Positions 1 to 9,735 of a stretch of DNA of 64,000 nt are shown piece after piece. This stretch comes from Protopterus annectens (lineage: Eukaryota > Chordata > Ceratodontiformes > Protopteridae), in assembly GCF_019279795.1 (NCBI RefSeq), contig NC_056738.1, positions 404,669,245-404,733,244 of the forward strand. The letters run 5' to 3'. A model generated the notes under the pieces. It had not been told where the DNA came from, did no database searches, and was given only the letters and a program-made list of their open reading frames with translations. How positions within the stretch are numbered: the stretch's first letter is position 1; the number at the start of each line of letters is the position of its first letter. The translations under genes were made by a program, and so were the position numbers.

Positions 1-97
1 CAGTTCGCAAGTGCCGGTCGGTCAGCTCCTGTATTCTACGATACGAAGTCATCAAACAGCTAAGTACCCCGTTGGGGACCTTTTCTTGCCTCAGCCG

Positions 98-1910
98 ATG
101 TCAGAAATTACTGAAAAAGTTAACAATTGTCTTTCTTGTGGTAAACAAATACCTCATAAGGATTTCCACTCTTACTGTCTCCCTTGCCTGGGCCCAGACC
201 ACGACGTCTCGGCCTGTGTAGCCTGTGCTCGCTTCAACAAGCGCACTCTCAGGCACCGGGCGGAGTTCGCTGAAGATTTTTTCGGCGATAATTTTGCTTA
301 CACCATGCCGTCGGATCTTCCGACATCGCAGCCAAAAGCGAAAAGACCGGGACCGACATCCTCGGCCCGCGTCTACCACTGACTCCACGCCAAAACCTAG
401 CGCGAGTGTTCCGGTTCCCTCTGAGACGGTCTCTCCACCGCTCCGAACCAAAGGCACCGCATTACCGACGACTCCTATTCCAGACATTACTCAGACGCCA
501 GTTATAGATTTTCCTCCCGATACCGAAACCGAGGAAATGCCCGAGACCATTGCTGTAGACAAGGTCACTCCTGCACGTGGAGCTGCCAGGCCCCCTATGG
601 CCATGTCTATTAAGGCCTACACTAGGGCTAAGGCAGCCAGCAAAACAAAGCATATTACTTCTAAATCCTTACCTCAGCCGACTCCAGAGACACAAATTTT
701 GTCCATGGCTGCTGATTTAATTTCCATGATTAGAGCTTCACAGGCCCATCCTGAGAGAGGATCCCAGCCTCCTCCTGATAAAAGGCCCCGGGTGGAACCC
801 TCTGACCCTACTCCTTCAGATGAAGATTCTGAGGGCTCTGTCCACTCTGATAGCCAGGAAGAGCTCTTCCAGACCTATGAGGACTCGGATGCAGAAGATT
901 CCATTCCCTCTGCCTCCCCTCCTGAGGATATTTCTTTTGGGGAAGTTCTGCACACCATGAGGGAACATTTCAAGTGGCAAGGTCAGGAATATTCTGATTC
1001 TAGGAAACGCCTTAGGACTTTCCTTAAGAAGCCTAAGCACAGGCCCTTAGCTATTCCTCCTGTACTTGATGTTCTGGATGATTTGTACTCTGACTCTAGT
1101 GCTACCCCTGATTCTCTTCCTCCTGCTCCTGCCAAGCCAGACAGGTATTACAGGGTCCCTGAAACTCATTCCCATTTATTCAGGGCCCACACTGCTGATT
1201 TGGAAACTATTTCTCAGGGGCCTAAAGGAGTTTCAGCCTCCACCTCAAAAAATCCTTTGCCCTCCAACAGGGAAGCTAGGTCATTAGAGAGATGGGGCAA
1301 AAAGGTTTGCACATCCACTACCTTAGCTATGAGAGCTTTAAATTGCCTTTTCCAAATGTTGCAATATCAGGATTATCTGTTAGAAGACTTACAAAAAACA
1401 TTAGCCAATCCTGATCCTTTAGACAGGAAGACTTTGCAGGAAGCTGTACATAACACTCAGCAAGTAAGCAATCACTTCCTGCAGTGTGGATATGATGCAC
1501 TGGAAGCTTCATGTAGGGCAGCTATGACAGGGGCAGTCATTCGTAGACATGCTTGGTTAAAAGATCAACCTCTACCAGATCATGTAAAAGCAAACCTTCT
1601 GGATGCACCTTTGGAAAAGAACAAGCTTTTTGGTACAAATGCTAAGGATGTGTTAAAGACCATCGAAGAAAAAGCAAAATCAGTTCAGACTGTGAAGGAT
1701 TTCCTCCAGGTTCAACCCCCCAGATTCAGTAGGAATTGGCCTTCAAAAAACTGGTCCTTTCCTAATCCAGAAAAGTTTCAAAGGGGGAAGAACAGACGTG
1801 GCCGAGGAAGAGGCCAATACAGAGGCCCTTACAGGGGACGACAATGGCAGCCAAGAAACCAAAGAAGTGACGCAGGGGTTTCACCTGCCCCTCAACCACA
1901 ATCTCAATGA
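98..1910 (+). pseudogene. DIRS Gag-like ORF1, frameshifted
   Basis: The likely start is the ATG at 98. The first frame runs to 382 and shows a cysteine-rich module near residues 11-60 (CxxC, then CxxCLG, H, CxxC, F, R), matched by the equivalent module of the second DIRS copy at 7371-7490. The frame then shifts near 350-382 and continues open to the stop at 1908. The second part holds an acidic/serine middle, a conserved helical block (about 1280-1700) that aligns with the second copy, and an RG-rich tail (about 1780-1860), which suggests RNA binding. One frameshift breaks the protein. It overlaps the RT frame by about 110 bases. The role as nucleocapsid-like protein is inferred from its position in DIRS elements. 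Confidence 0.75.
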
Positions 1911-3813
1911 CTTTCCTCTACTATCGCCTACCAGGGAACAACTAGAAGCTCCCTTGGGCGGGAAAGTATCTCTGTTTGCAGAAAACTGGCAAAGACTGAC
2001 AAAGGACAAGTGGATTTTGGACATTATAGACCGAGGGTACAGGTTTCATTTTCATACCTTACCAAGAAAACAAGGCATGCCAAACCTGCCACAAAATCAG
2101 AGGGCAGAGGCTATCAAGCAAATCACTCTGCTGACTCGGATGAAAGCAATAGAAAGAGTTCCACAACAAGAACAAGGCCAGGGGTTTTACTCAAGACTGT
2201 TCCTTGTTCCAAGAAAAGAATCTCAATGGAGACCAATACTGGACTTGTCCGCATTAAACACCTTTCTCATAGTACCAAAGTTCAAAATGCTGACTCTACA
2301 GCAACTCCTTCCCATGCTGGGCAAGGGGTCATGGCTGATTACTCTGGACCTCAAGGAGGCATACCTGCATGTCCCTATCAGACACAGCTGCAGAAGATAC
2401 CTCAGATTTCTTGCAGGGCCAGAGCATTATCAATTCTCAGCATTGCCATTTGGCTTATCTACTGCCCAGAGTATTTACAAAATGCCTGGCTTCAGTAATT
2501 GCTCATTGCAGGCTCCAGGGAATACAAATTTACCCGTACCTGGACGACTGCCTCATACAAGCGGACGGCAAATTGATGTTGACAAAAAACTGGATTATGT
2601 CATACGATTACTTCAAGCTCTGGGATACACAGTCAACTTCCAAAAGTCAAGACTGCAGCCATCCCAGCAAATAATCTTCTTAGGAGCCAAACTAGACACA
2701 GCCTCTCAGATGGCTTACCTGACAGAAGACAAGCAAGAGAAGTTAACTCATTTCTTCAAAGGTTTAGCAAAACTCACCCAGATGACTGCAAGGAGATTCC
2801 TACAGGCCCTGGGTTACATGGCATCCTGCATTCTCCTGGTTCCATTAGCAAGACTACACATGAGAAAGCTTCAATGGTACCTAAAAGCATTTGGTCTCAA
2901 CACAGCAACAACTTGGAGACAATCATACCACTCATTCCATGCCTACAAAAGGAATTCTTATGGTGGGCCTCGGTGAGCCAGGCAAACACAGGTATGTCAT
3001 TCAAAAAACCACAGATAACACAGACCATGACTACAGACGCCTCAGACCTTGGATGGGGGGGCGCACATGGAAGGCAGGTGTATACAAGGACAATGGTCTC
3101 CAAAGGAAACACATCTGCATATAAACCAAAAGGAAATGCTGGCAGTAATGCATGCCATCGAGGCCTTTCAACACCAACTCCAACAAGGCCATTTAATGAT
3201 ACGGACAGACAACACCACTGTGATGTGGTACATAAACAGGCAAGGGGGCACCCACTCTTACCCCCTTTGCAGACTGACAATGCAGCTTTGGGAGAAATCA
3301 CTGAGCCTAAACATCCAGTTACAATCCCAGTTTGTTCCAGGAAAAGACAATGTGTTGGCGGACAGCCTAAGCAGGAATTTCACAGATCCACACGAGTGGA
3401 GGTTACATCCGAAGGCCTTCAGACAACTCGCTTCGACATGGGGCAAGCCAGAAGTGGACCTATTTGCCTCTCACCTCAACCATCTTCTACCAAAATTTTG
3501 CACAAGGACATACCATCCAAAAGCTTGGAAAATAGATGCCCTCTCATTCAACTGGAACTCCCTAGCAATCTATGCATTTCCACCTTTGCCACTGATGACC
3601 TCAGTATTACTAAAGATCAAAGCAGAGAAACCCAAGGGAATCATAATAGCTCCGGACTGGCCAAGACAACACTGGTACCCACTACTACGGAGCATATGTC
3701 ACACCAGGAGGTGGGCCCTTCCCCAATGGCCTCTACTTCTGACTCAACACAACTTCGAAACAGTGCATCCAAATCTACAGACACTGCAGCTAACAGCCTG
3801 GGAGATCCCATAA
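1798..3813 (+). pseudogene. DIRS reverse transcriptase / RNase H / methylase-like ORF, multiply frameshifted
   Basis: RT blocks are readable in pieces: the first frame (1798 to about 2470) holds WRPILDLS, LDLKEAY and LPFGLST; the frame then shifts so that the catalytic YLDD box falls at about 2535-2546 in another frame, and returns to the first frame near 2580. After about 2970 the reading moves again: TTDASDLGWGG of RNase H is in one frame and the rest of RNase H (HINQKEML, RTDNTTVMWYI, LADSLSR) is in the frame 3049-3813. The end matches the methylase-like domain known in DIRS elements (VDLFAS and YAFPPLPLM). At least three shifts make it non-functional. Compare the intact version at 9736-11640. 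Confidence 0.85.
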
Positions 3814-4853
3814 ATAGCTTCAGCCTATCTCTCTCCAAGGAAGTTCAGCGGATACTAACAGAGGCTCGAAGACCATCCACCAGAAAAGTTTACTTAGCAA
3901 AGTGGAAAAGATTCAGCAATTGGAATACCAAAAAGGGACATGATGCATCATTGTTGAACATCCCACTCATCTTGGAATATTTGGCAGATATGTTAAAGAA
4001 CGGCCTCTCATATTCTTCCATAAAGATACATGCATCTGCTATTTCAGCTAGATACAACACTGATCCTCCTGTTTTTTCACACCCTTTACTAAGGCAATTC
4101 CTCAGGGGAATCAAGAACATTAAGCCACCAAGAAAGGCCCCAGTGCCAGCCTGGGACCTCAATTTTGTCCTAGAAAAACTGACTCTACCTCCATTTGAGC
4201 CAGCAGCTTCAGTTGACTTGCAATTTCTCTCTTGGAAGACAGCTTTCCTGTTGGCAATTACATCAGCAAGAAGGGTCTCGGAGCTACAGGCCCTAATGGC
4301 AATACCACCCTTTATTATTTTTCACAGAGACAGGGTTTCATTAAGGACCAACCCTACTTTCATGCCAAAGGTGGTATCCAGGGTTTCTTTAAATCAAGCA
4401 ATTCATCTGCCTGCTTTCTTCCCCAATCCTGAGAACAAGGGGGGAAGACTGTTGCATACCTTGGACATTCACAGACAACTTCGTTACTACCTGGACAGAA
4501 CCAAGGCCAGTAGGAAGTCTGAACAACTTCTTGTAGCTTACGCCCCTGCAGTCCAAGGAAAAGCAATTTCAAAACAGACTATTTCAAAATGGATTGGACA
4601 TTCCATCAGATTCTGTTATTCCTTTCATGGAAAGACTGTTCCAGCCAATGTCAGACCACATTCCACCAGAGCTACAGCCACCTCTACAGCATTCTTAAGA
4701 GGGGTGCCTACTAAGGACATTCTAGAAGCTGCTACATGGAGCTCCGTGCATACATTCTCCAAACACTACAATCTTCCTATATACTCCAGATCCAGAGCAG
4801 GCTTTGCTTCGGCAGTCCTGCAGGGTTTGATTGCCACACCATCTTTTACCTAG
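2874..4853 (+). CDS. DIRS tyrosine recombinase frame, copy 1
   Basis: The open frame runs 2874-4853, but only about 3800-4853 is recognisable recombinase; the part before it overlaps the RNase H frame and its true start is unknown. The recombinase domain has a core-binding part (STRKVYLAKWKRF, about 3880) and a catalytic part with the conserved arginine in SARRVSELQ (about 4267), the HxxR box in HSTRATATS (about 4660) and a nucleophile tyrosine candidate in HTFSKHYN (about 4750). This is the R-H-R-Y set expected of the family. The enzyme would integrate the circular DIRS intermediate in the nucleus. No stop interrupts the domain, although the neighbouring RT is broken. Confidence 0.85.
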   Translation: MVPKSIWSQHSNNLETIIPLIPCLQKEFLWWASVSQANTGMSFKKPQITQTMTTDASDLGWGGAHGRQVYTRTMVSKGNTSAYKPKGNAGSNACHRGLSTPTPTRPFNDTDRQHHCDVVHKQARGHPLLPPLQTDNAALGEITEPKHPVTIPVCSRKRQCVGGQPKQEFHRSTRVEVTSEGLQTTRFDMGQARSGPICLSPQPSSTKILHKDIPSKSLENRCPLIQLELPSNLCISTFATDDLSITKDQSRETQGNHNSSGLAKTTLVPTTTEHMSHQEVGPSPMASTSDSTQLRNSASKSTDTAANSLGDPINSFSLSLSKEVQRILTEARRPSTRKVYLAKWKRFSNWNTKKGHDASLLNIPLILEYLADMLKNGLSYSSIKIHASAISARYNTDPPVFSHPLLRQFLRGIKNIKPPRKAPVPAWDLNFVLEKLTLPPFEPAASVDLQFLSWKTAFLLAITSARRVSELQALMAIPPFIIFHRDRVSLRTNPTFMPKVVSRVSLNQAIHLPAFFPNPENKGGRLLHTLDIHRQLRYYLDRTKASRKSEQLLVAYAPAVQGKAISKQTISKWIGHSIRFCYSFHGKTVPANVRPHSTRATATSTAFLRGVPTKDILEAATWSSVHTFSKHYNLPIYSRSRAGFASAVLQGLIATPSFT

Positions 4854-4889
4854 AGCATTCCTCCTCCCCCAGCTAAGCTATGGTATTCT

Positions 4890-4986
4890 ACCCACATGTT
4901 ATGACTGCAGTTGCATTCTTGAAGGACATAGTACAGTTTTGTACCTACCATAAATGTAGATGTCCGATAGACATGCAACTGCAGTC
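4890..4986 (+). repeat. DIRS internal complementary region, copy 1
   Basis: The second half (from about 4930) is the exact reverse complement of the right terminus at 5308-5372. The first half (4890-4929) should be the reverse complement of the left terminus, which is outside the window; as expected from inverted termini it resembles the right terminus in direct orientation (the words starting CCCACATGTTATGACTGCAG occur at 4891 and 5310 or so). This region is the template that lets DIRS replication join the two ends into a circle. Confidence 0.85.
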
Positions 4987-5305
4987 GGATTTTCCCTCCC
5001 TCCATACTCCTCTATGCCTAGGGTCCACTCCTATCCCTGTTTCTCTTAGCTGGGGATATCTGTTATGGTGTATTTGTTTTATTGCTCATTTATTTGTTTG
5101 GAATCCTGTTTTTGTCTTCCAGTTTGATTACAGCCTTCCTTGGAGGGCACCTGGCATCTGGGGCAAGAAACACTGAAGAAAATGGCGTCGGCTGATGCTT
5201 ATATACTCCAGCCGCTCTGACGTCGGAGAGAAATGCGACATCAGCCGACGTCGGACCCAGACTTTGGAATCCGGCCGACCGAGGGCTGCCTGAGGCAGGA
5301 CAACC

Positions 5306-5372
5306 CACATGTTATGACTGCAGTTGCATGTCTATCGGACATCTACATTTATGGTAGGTACAAAACTGTACT
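5306..5372 (+). repeat. Right inverted terminal repeat of DIRS copy 1 (outer part)
   Basis: The outer end is defined by exact inverted identity to the internal complementary region; it ends with CAAAACTGTACT. The inner limit cannot be set because the left repeat is missing. Upstream, at 5186-5197 and 5239-5250, lies a 12-base inverted pair (CGTCGGCTGATG / CATCAGCCGACG) around a TATA-like word at about 5200. Confidence 0.75.
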
Positions 5373-6300
5373 TTTCCATTCACATTCACATGGAAGAGCA
5401 CCAGCAAGGTACAAGGTGATCAACATGCAGAAAGCTCTAGTCAACAAAAGGTATTGTTGGAAGGTGAAATGTGTGTCTTGCAGGTAACACCCAGGTTCTG
5501 CAAACAAGACAACAATGTTAGGCATGGTAGAAGAGGTTATTCTTCAGCTATCTTTCATAAGCGTTGTACTTCCATCTTCCTCATTTCTTGATGTTCTCCC
5601 ATGATGTGCTTGCCCACTGCGCATAAGAAGCTTCCACTATGCTAAATGAGAGTGGAATGTAACTGAGCTTGGAGTATATGTTTGGGGTCCAAGCTTCATC
5701 ACTCCACATTTTTCTTCAATACAGCCCTCACTTGAAGCTGGGTAAGCAGGGTACCCTTTCAATGGCAGAAAAGTGCTCCTTAAGTGCTAGACTATTATGA
5801 AACTGTGTGAGTGGAGTTCTATGTGATAGACAGTGTTTAGTAATGCTGTAGACATTGTACTACATTCCATTCAGTGGCCCCTGAGGTGGAGCCAGCCATT
5901 GGTTCACCTCCTGAGCAGTCATAAATTGCTCCTATTTATCATTAGAATATTCTTATTCTGACCAGCTAACTGCTCTACATAGGGCTGATGAACAACAGGC
6001 TATGAAAAACAATCTGTTGTATTACTGCTGACATATATTTTGGAGTTTGTTCCATAAGGCTCACACTGCCTCTCCATGGCTTTGTGCAGTCAGCTGATAG
6101 CTTGCCAGGTGTAATGCTGCCTTCAACTTGTTTTAATCAGTCTCAAACAGTAACAGGGTGTGTGCCCTCCATTGCTTTACTGCTATGAGCCATACAACTG
6201 GGCAACCTTGTACCTTCCTAGTGTCTCTAAACTGCTGTAGTACCCTTTTGTAAGCCACCTAATTACCTGTACTGAGGGTGTTTTTGTACCTGTTCTCATA
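5373..6300. other. No gene recognised
   Basis: AT-moderate spacer between the two DIRS elements. I see no supported ORF, RNA gene or known repeat here. Confidence 0.5.
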
Positions 6301-6666
6301 CATCCACTGATACTGTGAGTGAATTTGTATCCACACTGGTACTGGTGCCATTTCCGGTACATCCACTGATATTGTGACTGAATTTTTATGCACGCTGGTA
6401 CAGGTACTGTTTCCAGTATATATCCACTGATATGATACTGTGAATTAATTTGTACCCACACTGGTACCAGTGCTGTTTCCAGTATGTCCACTGATATGAT
6501 ACTGTGAATTAATTTGTACTCACACTGGTACCAGTGCTGTTTCCAGTATGTCCACTGATACTGTGAATGAATTTGTACCCACACTGGTACCAGTGCTGTT
6601 TCCAGTACATCCACTGATACTGTGACTGAATTTGTACCCATACGGGTACTGGTGCTGTTTCCAGTG
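6301..6666. repeat. Minisatellite, six units of 59-64 bp
   Basis: Units begin with (C/T)(A/G)TCCACTGATA at about 6301, 6360, 6422, 6486, 6550 and 6608. Each continues with GTGA, AATT, ACCCACACTGGTAC and TTTCCAGTA words. Two central units carry an extra five bases (GATAT duplication), giving 64 instead of 59. The long minus-strand frame here (6183-6719) is a by-product of the repeat. Confidence 0.92.
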
Positions 6667-6886
6667 CCACTCCCTTGAACTGAGGCCACTGTGAAAGGAA
6701 CATACTGTAAAATGCCCAATTATTCTTCACCTCACCCTTTTAGCTGATTGCTCCTTGCCTAAACTATACATGTGTTGTCTGATTTTGAGTTGGGAGTACC
6801 TTGTTTGCCTTGTAATGGCAAATTAATATCAACATGTAATTACTCTTGGCCACCTGCTGCTGAGCTTGCTTCCTCTTAAGTACCTC

Positions 6887-7044
6887 ATGTTAAGTTGTCA
6901 ATCTCGCCTTCATTCTTGCTTGATGGGTTCGGAGCTGATCCTCGGCTCCGACTCGGCACTTGCTAAGCTCGAGAGTCACGTTTACCAGCTCGAGGCAGCC
7001 CCATATCCCATGATGCAAGGCGGTAAGTACCCAGATCTCGTTTG
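6887..7044 (+). repeat. Left inverted terminal repeat, DIRS copy 2
   Basis: Pairs as reverse complement with 12970-13128: shared landmarks include GCTTGATGGGTTCGGAGC, the TCGGCTCCGA word, the CTCGAG site and GTAAGTACCCAGATCTCG. The left repeat begins ATGTTAAGTTG, and the right repeat extends about 29 bases further out, an asymmetry typical of DIRS elements. Confidence 0.92.
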
Positions 7045-7334
7045 CTGCTTCGCTGATGAGGTCCTCCTTTTACCAGCTCCTGGTATGTGATTGATATTTT
7101 ACTGTTTTTGCCCCTTTTGTCACTTCAAACTTATATTTAACAGTTTTAGTTTAGATTTAGTCCCCTTTCTGACTGGAATTTCCCTCACTCCTTAATTTTT
7201 TTAGTCAGGCCTTCTCCCCTCCCATCCCCCCCCTTGTTAGGGTGTGTGTGTGTGTATGTGAGAGGTGAGTGATTTATTTAATTTTGGGATAATTGTTTCT
7301 TGGGCTGTGTTGTGTCTGTGTTTTTTCTGCAACT

Positions 7335-9646
7335 ATGTCCAAGGAAAGGGTCTCAGGCTTTAAGAAGTGTGACTCGTGCTGTCAGAAGATGTCTCTGACA
7401 GACGGTCACACTTCTTGCTTATACTGCCTGGGACCTCTCCACCTGCAGGACTCCTGTGCTATTTGTCATTCCTTCAGCCAGAGAGTCCTGCAGGAGAGGA
7501 GAAACAAATTGATTTTGAGGGGCCTACTTAAACCGGAGGGCTCTCCGGCTAAGTCGGCTCCGAGCAAGACTGCCAAGTCTTCCAAGGCCCAGGCTTCTGT
7601 GTCTAAGCCTGCGGCCTCAGCTCCGGCTGGAGCCGATCCTGGTTTACACAAATCCTCGGCACCGATGGCTATCGGTGCCGATACTGGTTCGGTCACATCG
7701 GTGTCGGCTCCGATCGGTTCCGACCACTATGTGGCCCAGGCTTCGGTGTCGGCGCCGACCGGCTCTGACACCCTTACTTTTATGTCTGTATCGGCTCCGG
7801 CCGGAGCCGATGCATCGAGACCTTCTGTCGGTGCCGAAAAGTTGTCGACTCCGACAACACCAATGGTTTCGTCGGCTCCGATGGTTCCTTCGAGGAAGAG
7901 GTCCAGGTCCCCTTCCTTGGAACCGATACTCTCGGCTCCGGCTTCTCCTCTCCTCTCGGAACGGAGCCATCGGAGCCGATCATCCAGGTCGTCCAGGCTT
8001 TCTGACCATGATTTAGAGAGGGTGGTCAGTAGATTATTAAAATCACAGGCACTGGCCCAGATGCTACATAGTCAGTCTCAACAGACGACTATTAGTCCAC
8101 ACCCCATTGCAGTTCCTCCTTCGACTCTACCCCAGAGCTTGGAGCTGGAGTCTTCGGGAATAGTTTCTGCTACGGCTGAGGGACAGATACCCCCCCCCCT
8201 TCTGCTCCCTCAGCCTCTACTCTTATCTCCTCTTCGAGACCTTCCTTAGAGGGATTCGGTGGTCGGGCTTCCCTGGTCTCCTCCGAGGGGGTGAGTGGCA
8301 TCGGACCCTTGTCCGACCCCACTCTTCCCTTGGAGCCTCGGCCTTGGTGAGCTCGGCTCCGACATCTGCCTCGAGCCTTCCCTTCGGTGGGCCCTGGAGT
8401 TCCTGGTTCTTGAACGGGTTCTCTCGGACCTCCCTGGGAGGGAGCCTTTGAGGTGATGAAGAGTGTGCTGGCCACTGGACTCAGCCAGCAGTCTGTTCCC
8501 TTAGCTCCTCCCTCTACGGTGCCTGTCGATATCTCTGCCATCTCTCTTGCTCCCGGACCCAGAGATCCTCCGCCTCAGGTTTCCCCACTGGGAAGAACCC
8601 CCTCTTCTGAGGATTCTCCTGATCGTTCAGGGGATCCTCCGCGCAAGAGGACCTGTAAGAGGAAACACGTAGACTCCCCCGAGTCTATCACTTCAGATAC
8701 CGACTTAGATGAGTTGGAGGGATCTCCAAGATCCCCCTCTGAGGAAGTCTCCTTTTCAGACATCCTAGAACTCCTAAAACAGAGGGGAAACTGGCCCTCC
8801 AATAATCCCTCCGAGGATGAGTCGGTATACCTGGAGGCGTTTGGATCTCGGCTCTCCACCTCCTGGGTGTCTCCGCCTTTCGACCCCCTTATGCAGGTTA
8901 TTGCTCGAAAGGCTTGGGCTGCTCCTGACTCTGTAGAGCCAGTTCCTAGGAGGCCTTCTAAATTTATTACTGCCCCTTCGGACAAGCAATTCCTCACGAA
9001 AGGTGTCCCTGCTGATGCCATGGTGGTGGCGGCTGCCACTAAGAAGGAACTTGCAGATCCTTCCGTACCTGTCCATCCTCCTAATAAGGACTCTAGGACC
9101 ATGGATAGGTATGGTAAGCGGATGTTCTCTTCAGCGACCTTCGCTATGCGTTCGCTGAACTTCTTATGCCACTTTACCAGACTCCAAAGGGATATCCTTA
9201 AGGAGCTAGGTGAAGTAGTACAGAATCCCACAGCTGCAGGGGCTCAAGAAAAAATTGCTTCGCAGCTAGGAACCCTTAATTCTATTGTTAACTCCTCCAT
9301 GCATCTGATATCATATGCAGCAGATGGAGCGAGTAGGGCCGCAGGTACAGGTGTGGCTCTTAGACGCCAAGCCTGGATGCGACTTTGTAATTTTGCAGAT
9401 CCCTTTAAGGCGTCCTTCACAAACTCTCCCTTTGATGGGTCAGCTTTGTTTGGCCCTCAAGTGAAGGAAACATTGACCAGGTGTGAGCAGGACAGCAAGA
9501 CTCTTTCTGCCGTAGGGGTCCGTTTTTCCACCCCTTCTAGACCTTACCCTAAAGGACAGAAGGGTGGCAAAATGTGGTTCCGCAAATCCCAAGGAGTCAC
9601 GCCGGATTCACGTGGTCAGTTTACCCCTAGAGGCAGAGGGGGGTAA
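7335..9646 (+). pseudogene. DIRS Gag-like ORF1, copy 2, frameshifted
   Basis: The ATG at 7335 opens a frame to 8249 with an N-terminal cysteine-rich module (CDSCCQKM, CLYCLG, CAICHSF) and a low-complexity serine/alanine/proline region rich in SAP(x)G(x)D units. A C homopolymer at about 8189-8198 sits where the frame is lost; between 8200 and 8453 the sequence moves through further frames, and the C-terminal half is open again at 8453-9646. That half contains the conserved block at about 9100-9400 shared with copy 1 and a basic, glycine-rich tail. At least two indels inactivate it. Probable nucleocapsid-like role, inferred from element position only. Confidence 0.8.
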
Positions 9647-9735
9647 CAATAACAGACGCCGCCCTAGAGGCAGAGGGGTCCACAAAACCAGGGAAGCAGA
9701 GAGCCTCTCTGACAAGCCCTTTCAGCATCCCTGAG

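Larger units (their letters stand above)
1..5372 (+). mobile_element. DIRS-1-like YR retrotransposon, copy 1 (left end outside window)
   Basis: The order of genes is Gag-like, reverse transcriptase/RNase H/methylase-like, tyrosine recombinase, followed by an internal complementary region (4890-4986) and the right terminal repeat ending near 5372. That order and the internal region are diagnostic of DIRS-1-type elements, which integrate a circular intermediate with a tyrosine recombinase rather than an integrase. The left terminal repeat should lie before position 1. The element is diverged from the copy at 6887-13157 but collinear with it. Its RT frame carries several frameshifts, so this copy is not autonomous. 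Confidence 0.9.

Noticed and set aside
6183..6719. 178-codon minus-strand ORF with repeated peptide units
   Set aside because: It is the translation of the minisatellite at 6301-6666; no domain, and unit lengths of 59, 61 and 64 do not keep a frame as a selected protein repeat would.
7466..7983. Minus-strand ORFs opposite the DIRS Gag region
   Set aside because: Shadow frames from GC-rich codon repeats; no domain.
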